64,000 nt of DNA, from contig NZ_JAJFES010000019.1 of the NCBI RefSeq assembly GCF_020708045.1, forward strand, positions 17,831 to 81,830, read 5' to 3'. Numbering within the stretch: position 1 is the stretch's first letter; each line of letters starts with the position of its first letter. The DNA comes from Massilia sp. IC2-278 (GTDB lineage Bacteria; Pseudomonadota; Gammaproteobacteria; Burkholderiales; Burkholderiaceae_D). The position numbers and the translations under genes were made by a program. A model generated the notes under the pieces. That model worked only from the letters and a program-made list of their open reading frames with translations, was not told where the DNA came from and did no database searches. Of this stretch, positions 8,805 through 18,062 are shown in pieces.

Positions 8805-10706
8805 TTACACCTGCGGTGGCTCGGGCCAGCTGGCTTGCGGCCTCGGCAGGTGGGTATTGCGGACCCGGCGAGTATACCCGACGCGGTCGAAGAACTCCAA
8901 CACCTGGATCGCGCGCTTGCGTCCCAGGCCGGTCGCATCGCGGAAGCTCGCGGCCTGCGCATCCGGCAGCCCGGCGACGATCGATGCCATCTCCGCCAGC
9001 GGCGCCGGATGGTAGAACAGGTCCGGCACCACCTGGCTCAGTTGTCCTGCACGTGAGAGTTTGCGCAGCAGCGCGCGCACCGCGTCTTCCTCCAGCTTGA
9101 AGTCGCGCGCCAGGTCGCGTACCCACGGCGGATCGAAGCGGCCGGCCTGCAGGGCCGCCAGTAACGGTGCCGCCATCGCCTGTTCCGCCTCGCTCAAGGC
9201 GACGCTGTGCGACGGCAGGTGCAGGCTCGCACTGCTGCGCGCAATCGATCCCGCTTCCAGCATGCGCGCCAGTAGGGCGCTCCAGATTGCGTCGCCCAGT
9301 TCCGGCGCCACCATCCGCTTCAGGCGCCACATCTCGAGGCCCGCTTCGTCGGGCTGGCGCGTGTGCCAGGCGGCCAGGCCGTCCAGTACGCGCGTTTCCA
9401 GCGGCGCGAGCATAGCGGGTGCGATCAATAGGCTGTCGCCGCCCGCCAATGGCAGGCGGAGGATGTCGTCAGGGAGTTGCAAACTGTCGGGCGCCGACTG
9501 GGTCAAGCGCACCAGGCTGGATACCGCGATGCCGGCAGGACTGGCCGCGACCAGCTTGCCCAGATCGCCATCGGCGACCCAGCCAGCCAGCGCATCGAGC
9601 CAGGCCAGCCGCGCCGGGCTGCGCCGCTTGCGAGCAGGCCCGAACGGATCGAGCACCACGCCGCCGCCCAAGGTCTGCGTGGCGCCCGCATTGCGCAGCA
9701 CGAAACGGTCTCCCGCCACCGCGTGCAGCGGCGCGTCGAACACCAACTGTGCGCGGGTACGCTTGCCCGGCGTGAGCTGTTCGGCGTCGAGCGGCACCAG
9801 GTGCGCCGTATGATGGGCAGCGCCGATGTGCACGTGCACCGGCGCCCACGAGCCGAGCGCCGTGGCATCGGGCAGCAGCGTGATGTCGGCATCGAAGCGC
9901 TCCGAACACTCCGCCATGCGCGGATCGACGATCCAGTTGCCGCGCGCGATGTCGTCCTTGGCTACGCCGGCCAGGTTCAGCGCCAAACGCTGGCCGGCCC
10001 GTCCTTCCTCGGCCGGCTGGCCCTGGGCGTGGATCGCGCGCACGCGCGCCTGCTGCCCACCCGGGGCCAGCTGCACCAGATCGCCCGGCGCCACGCGGCC
10101 CGCCAATGCTGTGCCGGTGATGACCGTACCTTGGCCAGACACGGTGAACACGCGGTCGACGCCCAGGCGGAACAGGCGCGCTTCGCTGCGGCCTGGCAGC
10201 GCCGCCGCTTCGTGCACGAGGTGATCGAGCAGCGCGGCCACGCCCGGATCGCCCGGATTTGCGGCAGCGGTGCGGAAGACGGGCGCGCCTGCAAACGGCG
10301 TACCGTCCAACAGCGCGGCAACCTCGTTCTCGACCTCGACCAGCCGCGCTTCATTCGCGCGGTCGGCCTTGGTCAGCGCCACGCAGGCACGGCGCACGCC
10401 GAGCAGTTCGAGGATCGCCAGATGCTCGCGCGTCTGCGGCATGATGCCGTCGTCGGCCGCCACCACCAGCAGGGCGAGGTCGATCCCGGTGACGCCCGAG
10501 GCCATGGTGCGGATGAATTTCTCGTGCCCGGGCACGTCGATCACGCCGAGGGTTTCGCCGCCGGGCAGCGGCGCATAGGCGTAACCCAGTTCGATGGTGA
10601 TGCCGCGCGCCTTTTCTTCCTTCAGGCGGTCGGTGTCGACCCCGGTCAGGGCGCGCGTCAGCGTGGTCTTGCCATGGTCGATATGGCCTGCGGTACCGAC
10701 GATCAT
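8805..10706 (-). CDS. selB: Selenocysteine-specific elongation factor SelB
   Basis: A 633-residue protein. The EF-Tu-like GTPase domain begins MIVGTAGHIDHGKTTL (G1 loop), then has KARGITIELGYAY (G2 region) and DVPGHEKFIRTM (G3). Beta-barrel domains follow, and the C-terminal third of about 250 residues holds the winged-helix repeats that bind the SECIS hairpin. SelB delivers Sec-tRNA(Sec) to the ribosome at UGA codons that are followed by a SECIS. The frame extends 28 codons upstream of this ATG, but MIVGTAGHIDHGKTT is the conserved N-terminus. The ATG overlaps the selA stop as ATGA. Length and domain order match the family. Confidence 0.97.
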   Translation of the reverse strand: MIVGTAGHIDHGKTTLTRALTGVDTDRLKEEKARGITIELGYAYAPLPGGETLGVIDVPGHEKFIRTMASGVTGIDLALLVVAADDGIMPQTREHLAILELLGVRRACVALTKADRANEARLVEVENEVAALLDGTPFAGAPVFRTAAANPGDPGVAALLDHLVHEAAALPGRSEARLFRLGVDRVFTVSGQGTVITGTALAGRVAPGDLVQLAPGGQQARVRAIHAQGQPAEEGRAGQRLALNLAGVAKDDIARGNWIVDPRMAECSERFDADITLLPDATALGSWAPVHVHIGAAHHTAHLVPLDAEQLTPGKRTRAQLVFDAPLHAVAGDRFVLRNAGATQTLGGGVVLDPFGPARKRRSPARLAWLDALAGWVADGDLGKLVAASPAGIAVSSLVRLTQSAPDSLQLPDDILRLPLAGGDSLLIAPAMLAPLETRVLDGLAAWHTRQPDEAGLEMWRLKRMVAPELGDAIWSALLARMLEAGSIARSSASLHLPSHSVALSEAEQAMAAPLLAALQAGRFDPPWVRDLARDFKLEEDAVRALLRKLSRAGQLSQVVPDLFYHPAPLAEMASIVAGLPDAQAASFRDATGLGRKRAIQVLEFFDRVGYTRRVRNTHLPRPQASWPEPPQV

Positions 10707-12121
10707 GAAGCAGACGTCTCCCCGAGCAGCGCCAGCTGGTCGGCAAAGGCGGAGACCTGGTCGTCCTGCAGGCAGCGCAAATCGAGCCACAGGGTATCGT
10801 CGGCGATGCGGCCGATCACCGGGCGTGGCAGCCCGCGCAGGCGCCGTTCCAGCAGCCCGAGCGGATTGCCGCGCACGCCGGCGCGCGCCCGGATCGCCAG
10901 GCCATGGCTCGGCAGCAGTTCGACGGGCAGGGCGCCGCTGCCGATCTGGCTGTTCATGGTCGCGTCACCCACGGTGTAGCTGTCACCCAGTGCTTCCTGC
11001 AACGGTGCGACCAGCGACGCGGCCAGCGCACGCATCTCGGCGGCCGGACGGGTCAGCAAACGCAGCGTGGTCAGGCGCTGCGGCAGCAGGTCCGGCGCGC
11101 GGTACAAATTCAGCACCGGTTCCAGCGCGGCCAGGGTCAGCTTCGACACGCGCAGCGCGCGCTTCAAGGGATTCTTCTTGATCTTGGCAATCAGGTCGGC
11201 GCGCCCGGCGATGATGCCGCACTGCGGCCCGCCCAGCAGCTTGTCGCCGCTGAAGGTCACGAGATCGGCGCCGGCTGCAATGGTTTCTTTCACGGTCGTC
11301 TCGTGCGGCAAACCGTAGCGTTCCAGGTCGACCAAGGTGCCGCTGCCGAGATCGACGGCAATCGGAATCCCGCGCTCGCGCGACAGCGGCACCAGTTCGG
11401 CCACGCTCACTTCCTTCGTAAAACCGGTGATTGCGTAGTTACTCGCATGGACCTTCAGCAGCAGGGCCGTGTTCTCGCCCGCGAACTCCGCATAATCCTT
11501 CAGGTGGGTGCGGTTCGTGGTGCCCACTTCGCGCAGGGTGGCGCCGGCACGCGCCATGATGTCGGGGATGCGGAAGGCGCCGCCGATTTCCACCAGTTCG
11601 CCGCGCGAGACGATGACTTCGCGGCCCGAGCCCAGTGCATTGAGCATCAGCAGAACGGCCGCGGCATTGTTGTTCACCACGGTGACGGCTTCGGCGCCGG
11701 TCAATGCACGCAACTGTTCCTCGACCAGATCGTCGCGGTCGCCGCGCTTCCCGGTGTCGATGTCCCATTCCAGGTTCATCGGCCAGCGCAGCGCCTCGAC
11801 CACCGCCTGCACCGCCACGTCCGGCAGCAGGGCGCGGCCGAGGTTCGTGTGCAGCACGGTGCCGGTGAGATTGAATACCGGGCGCAGGCGCGAAGCATTT
11901 GCCGCGGCCAGGCGCTCGGCTAGCCGGGCCAGGATCGCATCCGGCGCAAGGTCGAGCGCAGCGCCGTCGCGCAAGCTTGAGCGCAACGCATCGAGCAACG
12001 CGCGCAAGGAATCCACGGTCTGCTCGCGCCCGTACTCGGCAATCAATGCCTGGCAGCCCGGCGCATCCAGCAGGACATGCACGGCCGGCAGGCGTGGCAT
12101 CGGCGCGGCGCCGCCTGTCAC
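10703..12121 (-). CDS. selA: L-seryl-tRNA(Sec) selenium transferase SelA
   Basis: About 472 residues. It contains RPVFNLTGTVLHTNLGRALL, VNNNAAAVLLML, SRGELVEIGGAFRIPD and the PLP-binding segment FSGDKLLGGPQ (Lys at about 294), all strongly conserved in SelA. The enzyme converts Ser-tRNA(Sec) to Sec-tRNA(Sec) using selenophosphate and PLP. The GTG at 12121 overlaps the fdhE stop as GTGA and suggests coupling; ATG 12100 (beginning MPRLPAV) is an alternative that aligns with the E. coli N-terminus. The same frame stays open far upstream across fdhE, but that part is an overlap shadow. The selD gene that supplies selenophosphate is not in the window. Confidence 0.97.
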   Translation of the reverse strand: MTGGAAPMPRLPAVHVLLDAPGCQALIAEYGREQTVDSLRALLDALRSSLRDGAALDLAPDAILARLAERLAAANASRLRPVFNLTGTVLHTNLGRALLPDVAVQAVVEALRWPMNLEWDIDTGKRGDRDDLVEEQLRALTGAEAVTVVNNNAAAVLLMLNALGSGREVIVSRGELVEIGGAFRIPDIMARAGATLREVGTTNRTHLKDYAEFAGENTALLLKVHASNYAITGFTKEVSVAELVPLSRERGIPIAVDLGSGTLVDLERYGLPHETTVKETIAAGADLVTFSGDKLLGGPQCGIIAGRADLIAKIKKNPLKRALRVSKLTLAALEPVLNLYRAPDLLPQRLTTLRLLTRPAAEMRALAASLVAPLQEALGDSYTVGDATMNSQIGSGALPVELLPSHGLAIRARAGVRGNPLGLLERRLRGLPRPVIGRIADDTLWLDLRCLQDDQVSAFADQLALLGETSAS

Positions 12122-13146
12122 GCGTCGTCCTTCAGCCAGAGCAGCGGATTGCCGCTGGCGCGCGCATACCCGGCTTCGGACACGAGTACGTCCAGCAGCA
12201 GGCTGGCCAGGTCGTCGGCCAGCGGCTCCACGTGGTAGTCGTGTTCCTGGTTGAAGATCTTGCGGTAGGTGTGGCAATCGTCGCAGGTCTCGGCGCGCGC
12301 GACCTTGGTCGGGTCGTTGGCCTTGTCCAGGGTCTTGCCCTCGTTCGCGGCAGCCACGTTGGCGGCCTGCGGATCGGCATCCTTGCCGACCAGGCCCTGG
12401 TAGGCGACTTTCCCGTTGGCTTCGCAGCACGAGCACTTCACGCGCACCATGTGCCATTCGCTTTCGCAGCAGCTGCAGTGCAGGTAGCGATAACCCTGCG
12501 ATTGCCCACCGATGCGCACCACGCTGGCCACCGGCTGCGAACCGCACACCGGGCACAGCGTGCCGGTCACGAGCGGCTGGGCCCAGGCCGGGTCGAGGCG
12601 CGAGGCCATCAGGCTCCAGCTCACTTGCAGGGCGGCGGCGATGAAGGGCGCGCACAGCGGGTCGATGCCCTCGGCATAACCGTTGAGGATGGCGTCGGCC
12701 ATGCCTTCCAGTTCCGCATCGCCCAGGCCGCGCAGCAGCGCCAGGGCCGGCGCCAGTTGCGGCGACGCCTCGACGCCTGGCTTGAGTGCTTCGAGCAGGG
12801 CGGCGAACACGGCGCGCCAGCCGGCCGGGCGTGCACCGCTGACCGGCAGTGGCGGCATGTTGTGGTCGTGGGCCAGCTTCATCGTCGCGTCCGGCGGCAG
12901 CTCGACCTGTTCGGCAACGCTGCCGGATACCACGGCCTGCTGGGCATCGGCCAGCTGCGCCATCAGGCTCAGGTAGCCGCGCAGGGCTTCTTCGACGGGA
13001 ATGCCCGGCACTTCGCCGGCCGCCAGCTGGCGCAGGCGCGTGGCGCGTGCGGCGAACAGGGTGGCGGGATGAGGCAGCAGCAGACGTGGGATGGCGTTGT
13101 GATCGAGGCCTTCGATCTCGCCCGGTTGGAGTAGACGTTGTACCAA
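12118..13146 (-). CDS. fdhE: Formate dehydrogenase accessory protein FdhE
   Basis: A 342-residue cytosolic protein with four CxxC-type zinc/iron knuckles in its C-terminal half: CPVCGSQP, CSCCESEWH, CSCCEANGKV and CDDCHTYRK. This is the FdhE pattern. FdhE is needed for maturation of respiratory formate dehydrogenases and interacts with the catalytic subunit. The start is a TTG at 13146, with GAGAG six bases upstream and immediately after a terminator-like hairpin; no ATG or GTG suits better. The protein is slightly longer than the E. coli one. It leads the fdhE-selA-selB-selC segment of the locus. Confidence 0.93.
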   Translation of the reverse strand: MVQRLLQPGEIEGLDHNAIPRLLLPHPATLFAARATRLRQLAAGEVPGIPVEEALRGYLSLMAQLADAQQAVVSGSVAEQVELPPDATMKLAHDHNMPPLPVSGARPAGWRAVFAALLEALKPGVEASPQLAPALALLRGLGDAELEGMADAILNGYAEGIDPLCAPFIAAALQVSWSLMASRLDPAWAQPLVTGTLCPVCGSQPVASVVRIGGQSQGYRYLHCSCCESEWHMVRVKCSCCEANGKVAYQGLVGKDADPQAANVAAANEGKTLDKANDPTKVARAETCDDCHTYRKIFNQEHDYHVEPLADDLASLLLDVLVSEAGYARASGNPLLWLKDDA

Positions 13147-13158
13147 AATAATCTCTCG

Positions 13159-13196
13159 AAAAAAGCAGGGCCGGGTCGCGTGTGCGAACCCGGCCC
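13159..13196 (-). terminator. Terminator or attenuator between fdoI and fdhE
   Basis: On the minus strand, GGGCCGGGT and ACCCGGCCC form a perfect 9-bp stem around an 11-base loop. The stem is followed by TGC and six T residues (13164-13159). It lies in the 109-base gap between the fdoI stop and the fdhE start, a few bases before the fdhE ribosome-binding site. All flanking genes run the same way, so it probably reduces rather than blocks read-through. Confidence 0.8.
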
Positions 13197-13255
13197 ATTG
13201 TAAATCAAGCAGAGGAAGCGCGTCGGCGGCGCTTCGATCCGCTCGCGGCGATGCC

Positions 13256-13912
13256 TTAGCGGCCGCCCTTGTTGCGCATCAGCTGCTCGAACCAGCGCGG
13301 ATGGTGCTTGCGCACCCAGCCATAGGTCACGGTGCCGCGCACCATGGCGCCCATCGTGCCCTTGATCCAGATGCCGGCGTACACGTGCACGATGATCGAG
13401 ACGATGATCACGAACGCGAAGAACGCGTGCAGCACGGCCGACAGGCGGATCACGCCGATCGGGAACAGGTGCGAGAACCAGGCGCGCCAGATCACGATGC
13501 CGGTCAGCAGCAGGAACACCATGCAGGCGATCAGCGTGAAGAACAGCATCTTCTGGCCGGCGTTGTAGCGGCCCACCTTCGGCAGCGCGTGCTCGTTTCC
13601 GTTCAGGACGTCCGGAATCTGGCGCAGCCACTGCTTGTCGCCCGGCTCGAACTGGTTGTGGTGCCAGAAGCGCACCACCAGCACGGCAAAGGCGGCAAAC
13701 ATCACCAGCCCGAAGAACGGGTGCAGGATGCGGGTCCACTGGCCGCCGCCGAACAGCAGCGCCAGCCAGGCCATGACCGGGTGGAACATGGCCAGGCCCG
13801 ACAAGCCGGCCAGCACGAAGCAGATCGCCGTGATCCAATGGTTGCTGCGTTCATTGGCGTTGTAGCGCTCGATCAGCGGGTTGCCGTCCTTGTCACGCAG
13901 CTCACGCTTCAT
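13256..13912 (-). CDS. fdoI: Formate dehydrogenase gamma subunit, cytochrome b
   Basis: A 218-residue membrane protein with four hydrophobic helices and conserved histidines, including RSNHWITAICFVLAGLSG near residue 25 and the later HAFFAFVIIVSIIVHVYAGI. This is the FdnI/FdoI cytochrome b556 type that carries two haems and hands electrons from the beta subunit to quinone in the inner membrane. The N-terminus overlaps the fdoH stop by 11 bases. Length is normal for the family. The symbol is given as fdoI by analogy; fdnI or fdhC would be equally acceptable. Confidence 0.93.
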   Translation of the reverse strand: MKRELRDKDGNPLIERYNANERSNHWITAICFVLAGLSGLAMFHPVMAWLALLFGGGQWTRILHPFFGLVMFAAFAVLVVRFWHHNQFEPGDKQWLRQIPDVLNGNEHALPKVGRYNAGQKMLFFTLIACMVFLLLTGIVIWRAWFSHLFPIGVIRLSAVLHAFFAFVIIVSIIVHVYAGIWIKGTMGAMVRGTVTYGWVRKHHPRWFEQLMRNKGGR

Positions 13913-14822
13913 GCTTTTCTCCCTGCAGCTGCTTGGCGGCGGCCAGCGCTTCGGCTTCCTCTTCCTTGCTCACCTCGTTCGGGCCGACACGGGTGTAGTG
14001 GAACAGGCCGGCGATTGCGGCGGCAGCCATGCCGGCCATTGCCAGCGGCTTGGCCAAGCCCTTCCAGATGGCGACGGCCGGGCTGATGCTCGGGTTGTCG
14101 CGCAGGCCGCTGTACAGCGAGGGCTTGTTCGCGTGATGCAGGACGTACATCACGTGGGTGCCGCCCACGCCGGCCGGGTCGTACAGGCCGGCGTTCTTGT
14201 AGCCGCGTTCCTTCAGGTCTTCGATGCGCTCGGCCGCGTGCGTCTTCATGTCCTCCTTGGTGCCGAACATGATGGCGCCGGTCGGGCAGGTCTTGACGCA
14301 GGCCGGTTCCTGGCCCACGGCAACCCGGTCCGAGCACAGCGTGCACTTATACGCGCGGTTGTCCTGCTTCGAAATGCGCGGCACGTCGAACGGGCAGCCC
14401 GTCACGCAGTAGCCGCACCCGATGCAGTTTTCCTGCTGGAAGTCGACGATGCCGTTCGCGTACTGCACGATCGCGCCCGGCGACGGGCAGGCCTTCAGGC
14501 AGCCCGGGTCCTCGCAGTGCATGCAGCCGTCCTTGCGGATCAGCCACTCGAGGTTGCCGTCTTCGTTCTCGTGCTCGGCGAAACGCATCACCGTCCACGA
14601 CTTCGGGGTCAGGTCGGTCGGGTTGTCATAGATGCCCGAGTTCACGCCCACTTCGTCGCGGATGTCGTTCCACTCCATGCAGGCGGTCTGGCAAGCCTTG
14701 CAGCCGATGCATTTCGAGGCGTCGATCAGCTTGGCGACGCTGCCGCCCACCGGCGAACGCGCGGTAGGCGGGGTCACGGTGGTGGCCGAGACCCGTTTGA
14801 TGTCCAACGATTGTAGTGCCAT
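13902..14822 (-). CDS. fdoH: Formate dehydrogenase beta subunit, iron-sulfur protein
   Basis: A 306-residue electron-transfer subunit with four ferredoxin-like cysteine clusters: CIGCKACQTAC (Cys38-48), CMHCEDPGCLKAC, CIGCGYCVTGC and CTLCSDRV...CVKTC. A C-terminal transmembrane helix near AMAGMAAAAIAGLFHYTRVG anchors it to the periplasmic face, as in FdnH/FdoH. It passes electrons from the molybdenum subunit to the cytochrome b. GGAG lies upstream of the start at the expected distance, and the alpha-subunit stop is 16 bases upstream. Confidence 0.95.
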   Translation of the reverse strand: MALQSLDIKRVSATTVTPPTARSPVGGSVAKLIDASKCIGCKACQTACMEWNDIRDEVGVNSGIYDNPTDLTPKSWTVMRFAEHENEDGNLEWLIRKDGCMHCEDPGCLKACPSPGAIVQYANGIVDFQQENCIGCGYCVTGCPFDVPRISKQDNRAYKCTLCSDRVAVGQEPACVKTCPTGAIMFGTKEDMKTHAAERIEDLKERGYKNAGLYDPAGVGGTHVMYVLHHANKPSLYSGLRDNPSISPAVAIWKGLAKPLAMAGMAAAAIAGLFHYTRVGPNEVSKEEEAEALAAAKQLQGEKHEA

Positions 14823-14838
14823 ATCTATTCTCCGGTCC

Positions 14839-17800
14839 TCAAGCCTTCTCGACTTTCACCAGGAAGGATTTGAATTCCGGTGTCTGCGAGTTACCGTCGC
14901 CCACAACGGGGGTCAGGGTGTTGGTCAAATAACCAGGCTTGGTCAGTCCCTTGAAGCCAAAGTGAATCGGGATACCGATCGTGAAGGTTTCCTTGCCGTC
15001 GATCTTCAATGCCTTGATACGCTTGGTGACGATGCACTTGGCGATGATGTGGCCGCGTTTCGACGTCACTTTCACGTGGTCGCCCGCCACCACGCCAATC
15101 GTCCTGGCATGGGCTTCGCCGATTTCCACGAACTGTTCCGGCTGGATGATCGCGTTCAGGCGGGCATGCTTGGTCCAGGTGTGGAAGTGCTCGGTCAGAC
15201 GATAGGTGGTCGCCACGATCGGGAACTCGGCCGCCGTACCCATCTGCTTGCGGTCTTCCGGGAACACGCGCGCGCCAGGGTTGCTGGTCGCACGGGCATT
15301 GTTCGGGTGCATCAGGTTCTTGCCAACCGGATTCTCGAACGGCTCGTAGTGCTCGGGGAAGGGACCCTCGTTCATCATGCCGCGGGCAAAGAAGCGCGCC
15401 ACGCCTTCGGCATTCATGATGAACGGGTTCATGCCGCCCACCGGGTTCTCGTCGACCTTGAAGTCGGGCACGTCGGCGCCGGTCCAGGCCGCACCGTTCC
15501 AGCCGATCAGCTTGCGCTTCGGATCGAACGGCTTACCCTGCGTATCGCAGGACGCGCGGTTGTACAGCACGCGGCGGTTCGCCGGCCAGGCCCAGGCCCA
15601 GTTCAGCGTATTGCCGATGCCGGTCGGGTCGCTGTTATCGCGGCGGCCCATCTGGTTACCGGCTTGCGTCCACGAACCCGCGAAGATCCAGCAGCCCGAA
15701 GCGGTGCTGCCGTCGTCGCGCAATTGCGCAAAGCCTGCCAGCTGCTCGCCCTTTTTCGCCAACACTTTCGTCGGGTCTTTCGGGTCGAGCACGTCGGCCA
15801 GCGCCTTGCCGTTGAACTCCATGGCGAGTTCTTCCGGGGTCGGGCTGTGCGGACGGGCGTAGTTCCAGGTCAGGTTCAGGATCGGGTCCGGGAACTTGCC
15901 GCCATCCTTCTGGTAGGCGCCTTTCATGCGCAGGAACAGTTCCGACATGATCTCGATGTCCGAACGTGCCTTGCCCGGCGGTTCCGCGCCTTGCCAGTGC
16001 CACTGCAGCACGCGCGAGGACGAGACCAGCGAGCCGCGTTCTTCAGCGAAGCAGGTGGTCGGCAGGCGGAAGACTTCGGTCTGGATCTGGGTCGGGTCGA
16101 CGTCGTGGAATTCGCCATGCGACTTCCAGAATTCGGCCGTTTCCGTTTCCAGCGGGTCCATCACGACCAGGAACTTCAGCTTCGACAGACCGGCCTGTAC
16201 CTTGGCCTTGTTCGGGGCGGACGCCAGCACGTTGAAGCCCTGGCAGATGTAACCGTTCATCTTGCCCTGGTTCATCAGCTCGATGGCTTGCAGCAGGTCG
16301 TACGGCTTGTCCAGCTTCGGCAGGTAGTCGAACGCGAAGTTGTTTTCCTGGGTTGCGGCATCGCCCCACCACGACTTCATGAAGGAGACGTGGAACTTCT
16401 TGTAGTTGCTCCAGTAGCTGAGCTGGTTCGGACGCAGGGCCTGCGGTGCGCGCGCCTTGATGTAGGCGTCGAAGTCCTGTTCGGCTTCGTTCGGCAGGGT
16501 CATGTAGCCCGGCAGCAGGTTCGACATCAGGCCGAGGTCGGTCAGGCCCTGGATGTTCGAGTGGCCGCGCAGCGCGTTCATGCCGCCGCCGGCGATACCC
16601 ATGTTACCCAGCAGCAGCTGGACCATGGCGCCGAGGCGAATGGTCTGGGCGCCGGTGGAGTGGTGGGTCCAGCCCAGTGCGTACAGGATGGTACCGGCGC
16701 GGCCAGGCACGGCGGTCGACGCCAGTGCATCGGCAACCTTCTGGAACTGCGCAGGCGACACGCCGCAAATCTTTTCCACCATCTCCGTCGTGTAACGGGA
16801 ATAGTGTTTCTTCATCAACTGGTACACGCAGCGCGGATGGCTCAGGGTCGGGTCGACCTTGGCGTAACCGTCTTCGCCGATCTCGTAGTTCCAGCTCGAT
16901 TTGTCTGCGTATTTACCGGCTGCTTCGTCGTAGCCGGAATAAATGCCGTCATTGAAGGCGAAATCTTCGCGCACGATGAAAGGCATGTCCGTGTAATTGC
17001 GGACGTATTCGTGCTGGATCTTGTCGGTCGTCAGCAGGTAATTGACGATCGCGCCCAGGAACACGATGTCCGTGCCGGTACGCGTCGCGACGTAATAGTC
17101 TGCAACGGACGCGGTACGGGTAAAGCGCGGGTCGACCACGACCAGCTTCGCTTTATTGTGGGCCTTTGCTTCGGTGACCCATTTGAAACCACAAGGGTGT
17201 GCTTCAGCGGCATTGCCGCCCATGACGAGGATGACATCTGCATTCTTGATGTCGACCCAGTGATTCGTCATCGCTCCACGGCCAAACGTCGGGGCAAGAC
17301 CTGCCACCGTCGGACCGTGTCAAACACGCGCCTGGTTATCGAATGTCAGCATGCCCAAAGACCGCACGGTCTTGTGGGTAATGTATCCGGTTTCATTGCT
17401 GCCGGCCGATGCGGCCAGCATGCCGGTGGTCAGCCAGCGGTTCACGACCTTGCCGTCTGCCGTCTTCTCGATGAAGTTGGCGTCGCGGTCTTCCTTCATC
17501 AGCGTAGCGATACGGTCCAGCGCCTGGTCCCAGGAAATCTTGGTCCATTCGGTGCCGCCCGGCTTGCGGTATTCCGGCTCGAGCAGTCGGCTCGGGCTGT
17601 GGATGAAGTCCACCAGGGAAGCGCCCTTCGGGCACAGGGTGCCGCGGTTAACCGGGTGGTCGGGATCGCCTTCGATGTGGATAATGGATGCGGCGGCGTT
17701 CTTGGCGCCATCGCCAAGGCCGTACATCAGGATGCCGCAACCGACGGAGCAGTACGGGCAGGTTTGACGGGTTTCGGTGGTGCGGGCGAGCTTGTACTGC

Positions 17801-17910
17801 CGGACTTCGGCGAGTGCCGTAGCCGGAGCAAAGCCGAGCAGCGCCAGGCTCGAACCCGCGATGGTGGCGCCAGATACCTTAAGGAACTGGCGGCGAGACA
17901 TCTGGTTCAT
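14839..17910 (-). CDS. fdoG: Formate dehydrogenase alpha subunit, selenocysteine and molybdopterin (read through UGA at 17320-17322)
   Basis: A 1023-residue catalytic subunit if the in-frame TGA at 17320-17322 is read as selenocysteine 197. Upstream lies MNQMSRRQFLKV, a twin-arginine signal for folded export, then the [4Fe-4S] cysteines of CPYCSVGCG (51, 54, 58) and Cys93. Around the UGA the text is DNQARV-U-HGPTVAGLAPTFGRG, the Sec-site context of FdnG/FdoG. Downstream GAMTNHWVDIKNADV and the long molybdopterin domains are intact. It oxidises formate to CO2 in the periplasm. ATG 17910 has AAGGA upstream. A pipeline without Sec rules would split the gene into a 197-codon piece and an 822-codon piece. 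Confidence 0.97.
17287..17312 (-). promoter_or_regulatory. Bacterial SECIS hairpin in fdoG
   Basis: Seven bases after the UGA codon on the minus strand a stem-loop is found. The outer stem CGACGG pairs with CCGACG (one A-A mismatch), a single U is bulged, and the upper stem GGCA/UGCC closes a GGUCU loop. The bulged U and the GGUCU loop are the SelB-recognised elements of the known fdhF/fdnG SECIS. Position and spacing fit recoding of the UGA at 17320-17322. Confidence 0.92.
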
Positions 17911-18062
17911 CAAAAATCCTTCTCACAGGAAACGAGGGCGCTAGCTTACACCTTGGACATACACTGATGAATGCTAAAATTGATGAATATTTCCTCTAAA
18001 CTGCTCAAATACGTAGTTTCCACAATGACCGAAACGCAATTTCGGGCGTTTGCGTTAAAAAA
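17911..18062. promoter_or_regulatory. Divergent control region, fdoG / fdhD
   Basis: This 152-base gap serves the fdo operon to the left and fdhD to the right and is AT-richer than its surroundings. It holds a direct repeat TGATGAAT at 17965-17972 and 17981-17988 (16-base period). Nearer fdhD is an inverted repeat AACGCAA/TTGCGTT at 18033-18039 and 18050-18056, followed by an A run. No clear sigma-70 pair was identified. The regulators are unknown. Confidence 0.5.

Noticed and set aside
10703..13198. A single 831-codon protein ending in SelA
   Set aside because: The first half lies in a frame shifted against FdhE, which has its four CxxC motifs in its own frame. The SelA part starts at the GTG or ATG near 12100-12121.
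14839..17307. Formate dehydrogenase alpha subunit as an 822-codon gene starting at an internal ATG, or as a pseudogene
   Set aside because: The upstream 197 codons are in the same frame with Tat signal and iron-sulfur cysteines. The TGA is in the known Sec context, a SECIS follows, and selA, selB and selC are adjacent.
14632..17967. A 1111-codon open frame on the plus strand opposite fdoG
   Set aside because: It is rich in Arg, His, Gly and Val with no recognisable domain, and lies fully antisense to the well-conserved formate dehydrogenase genes. Long antisense frames are expected in GC-rich coding DNA.
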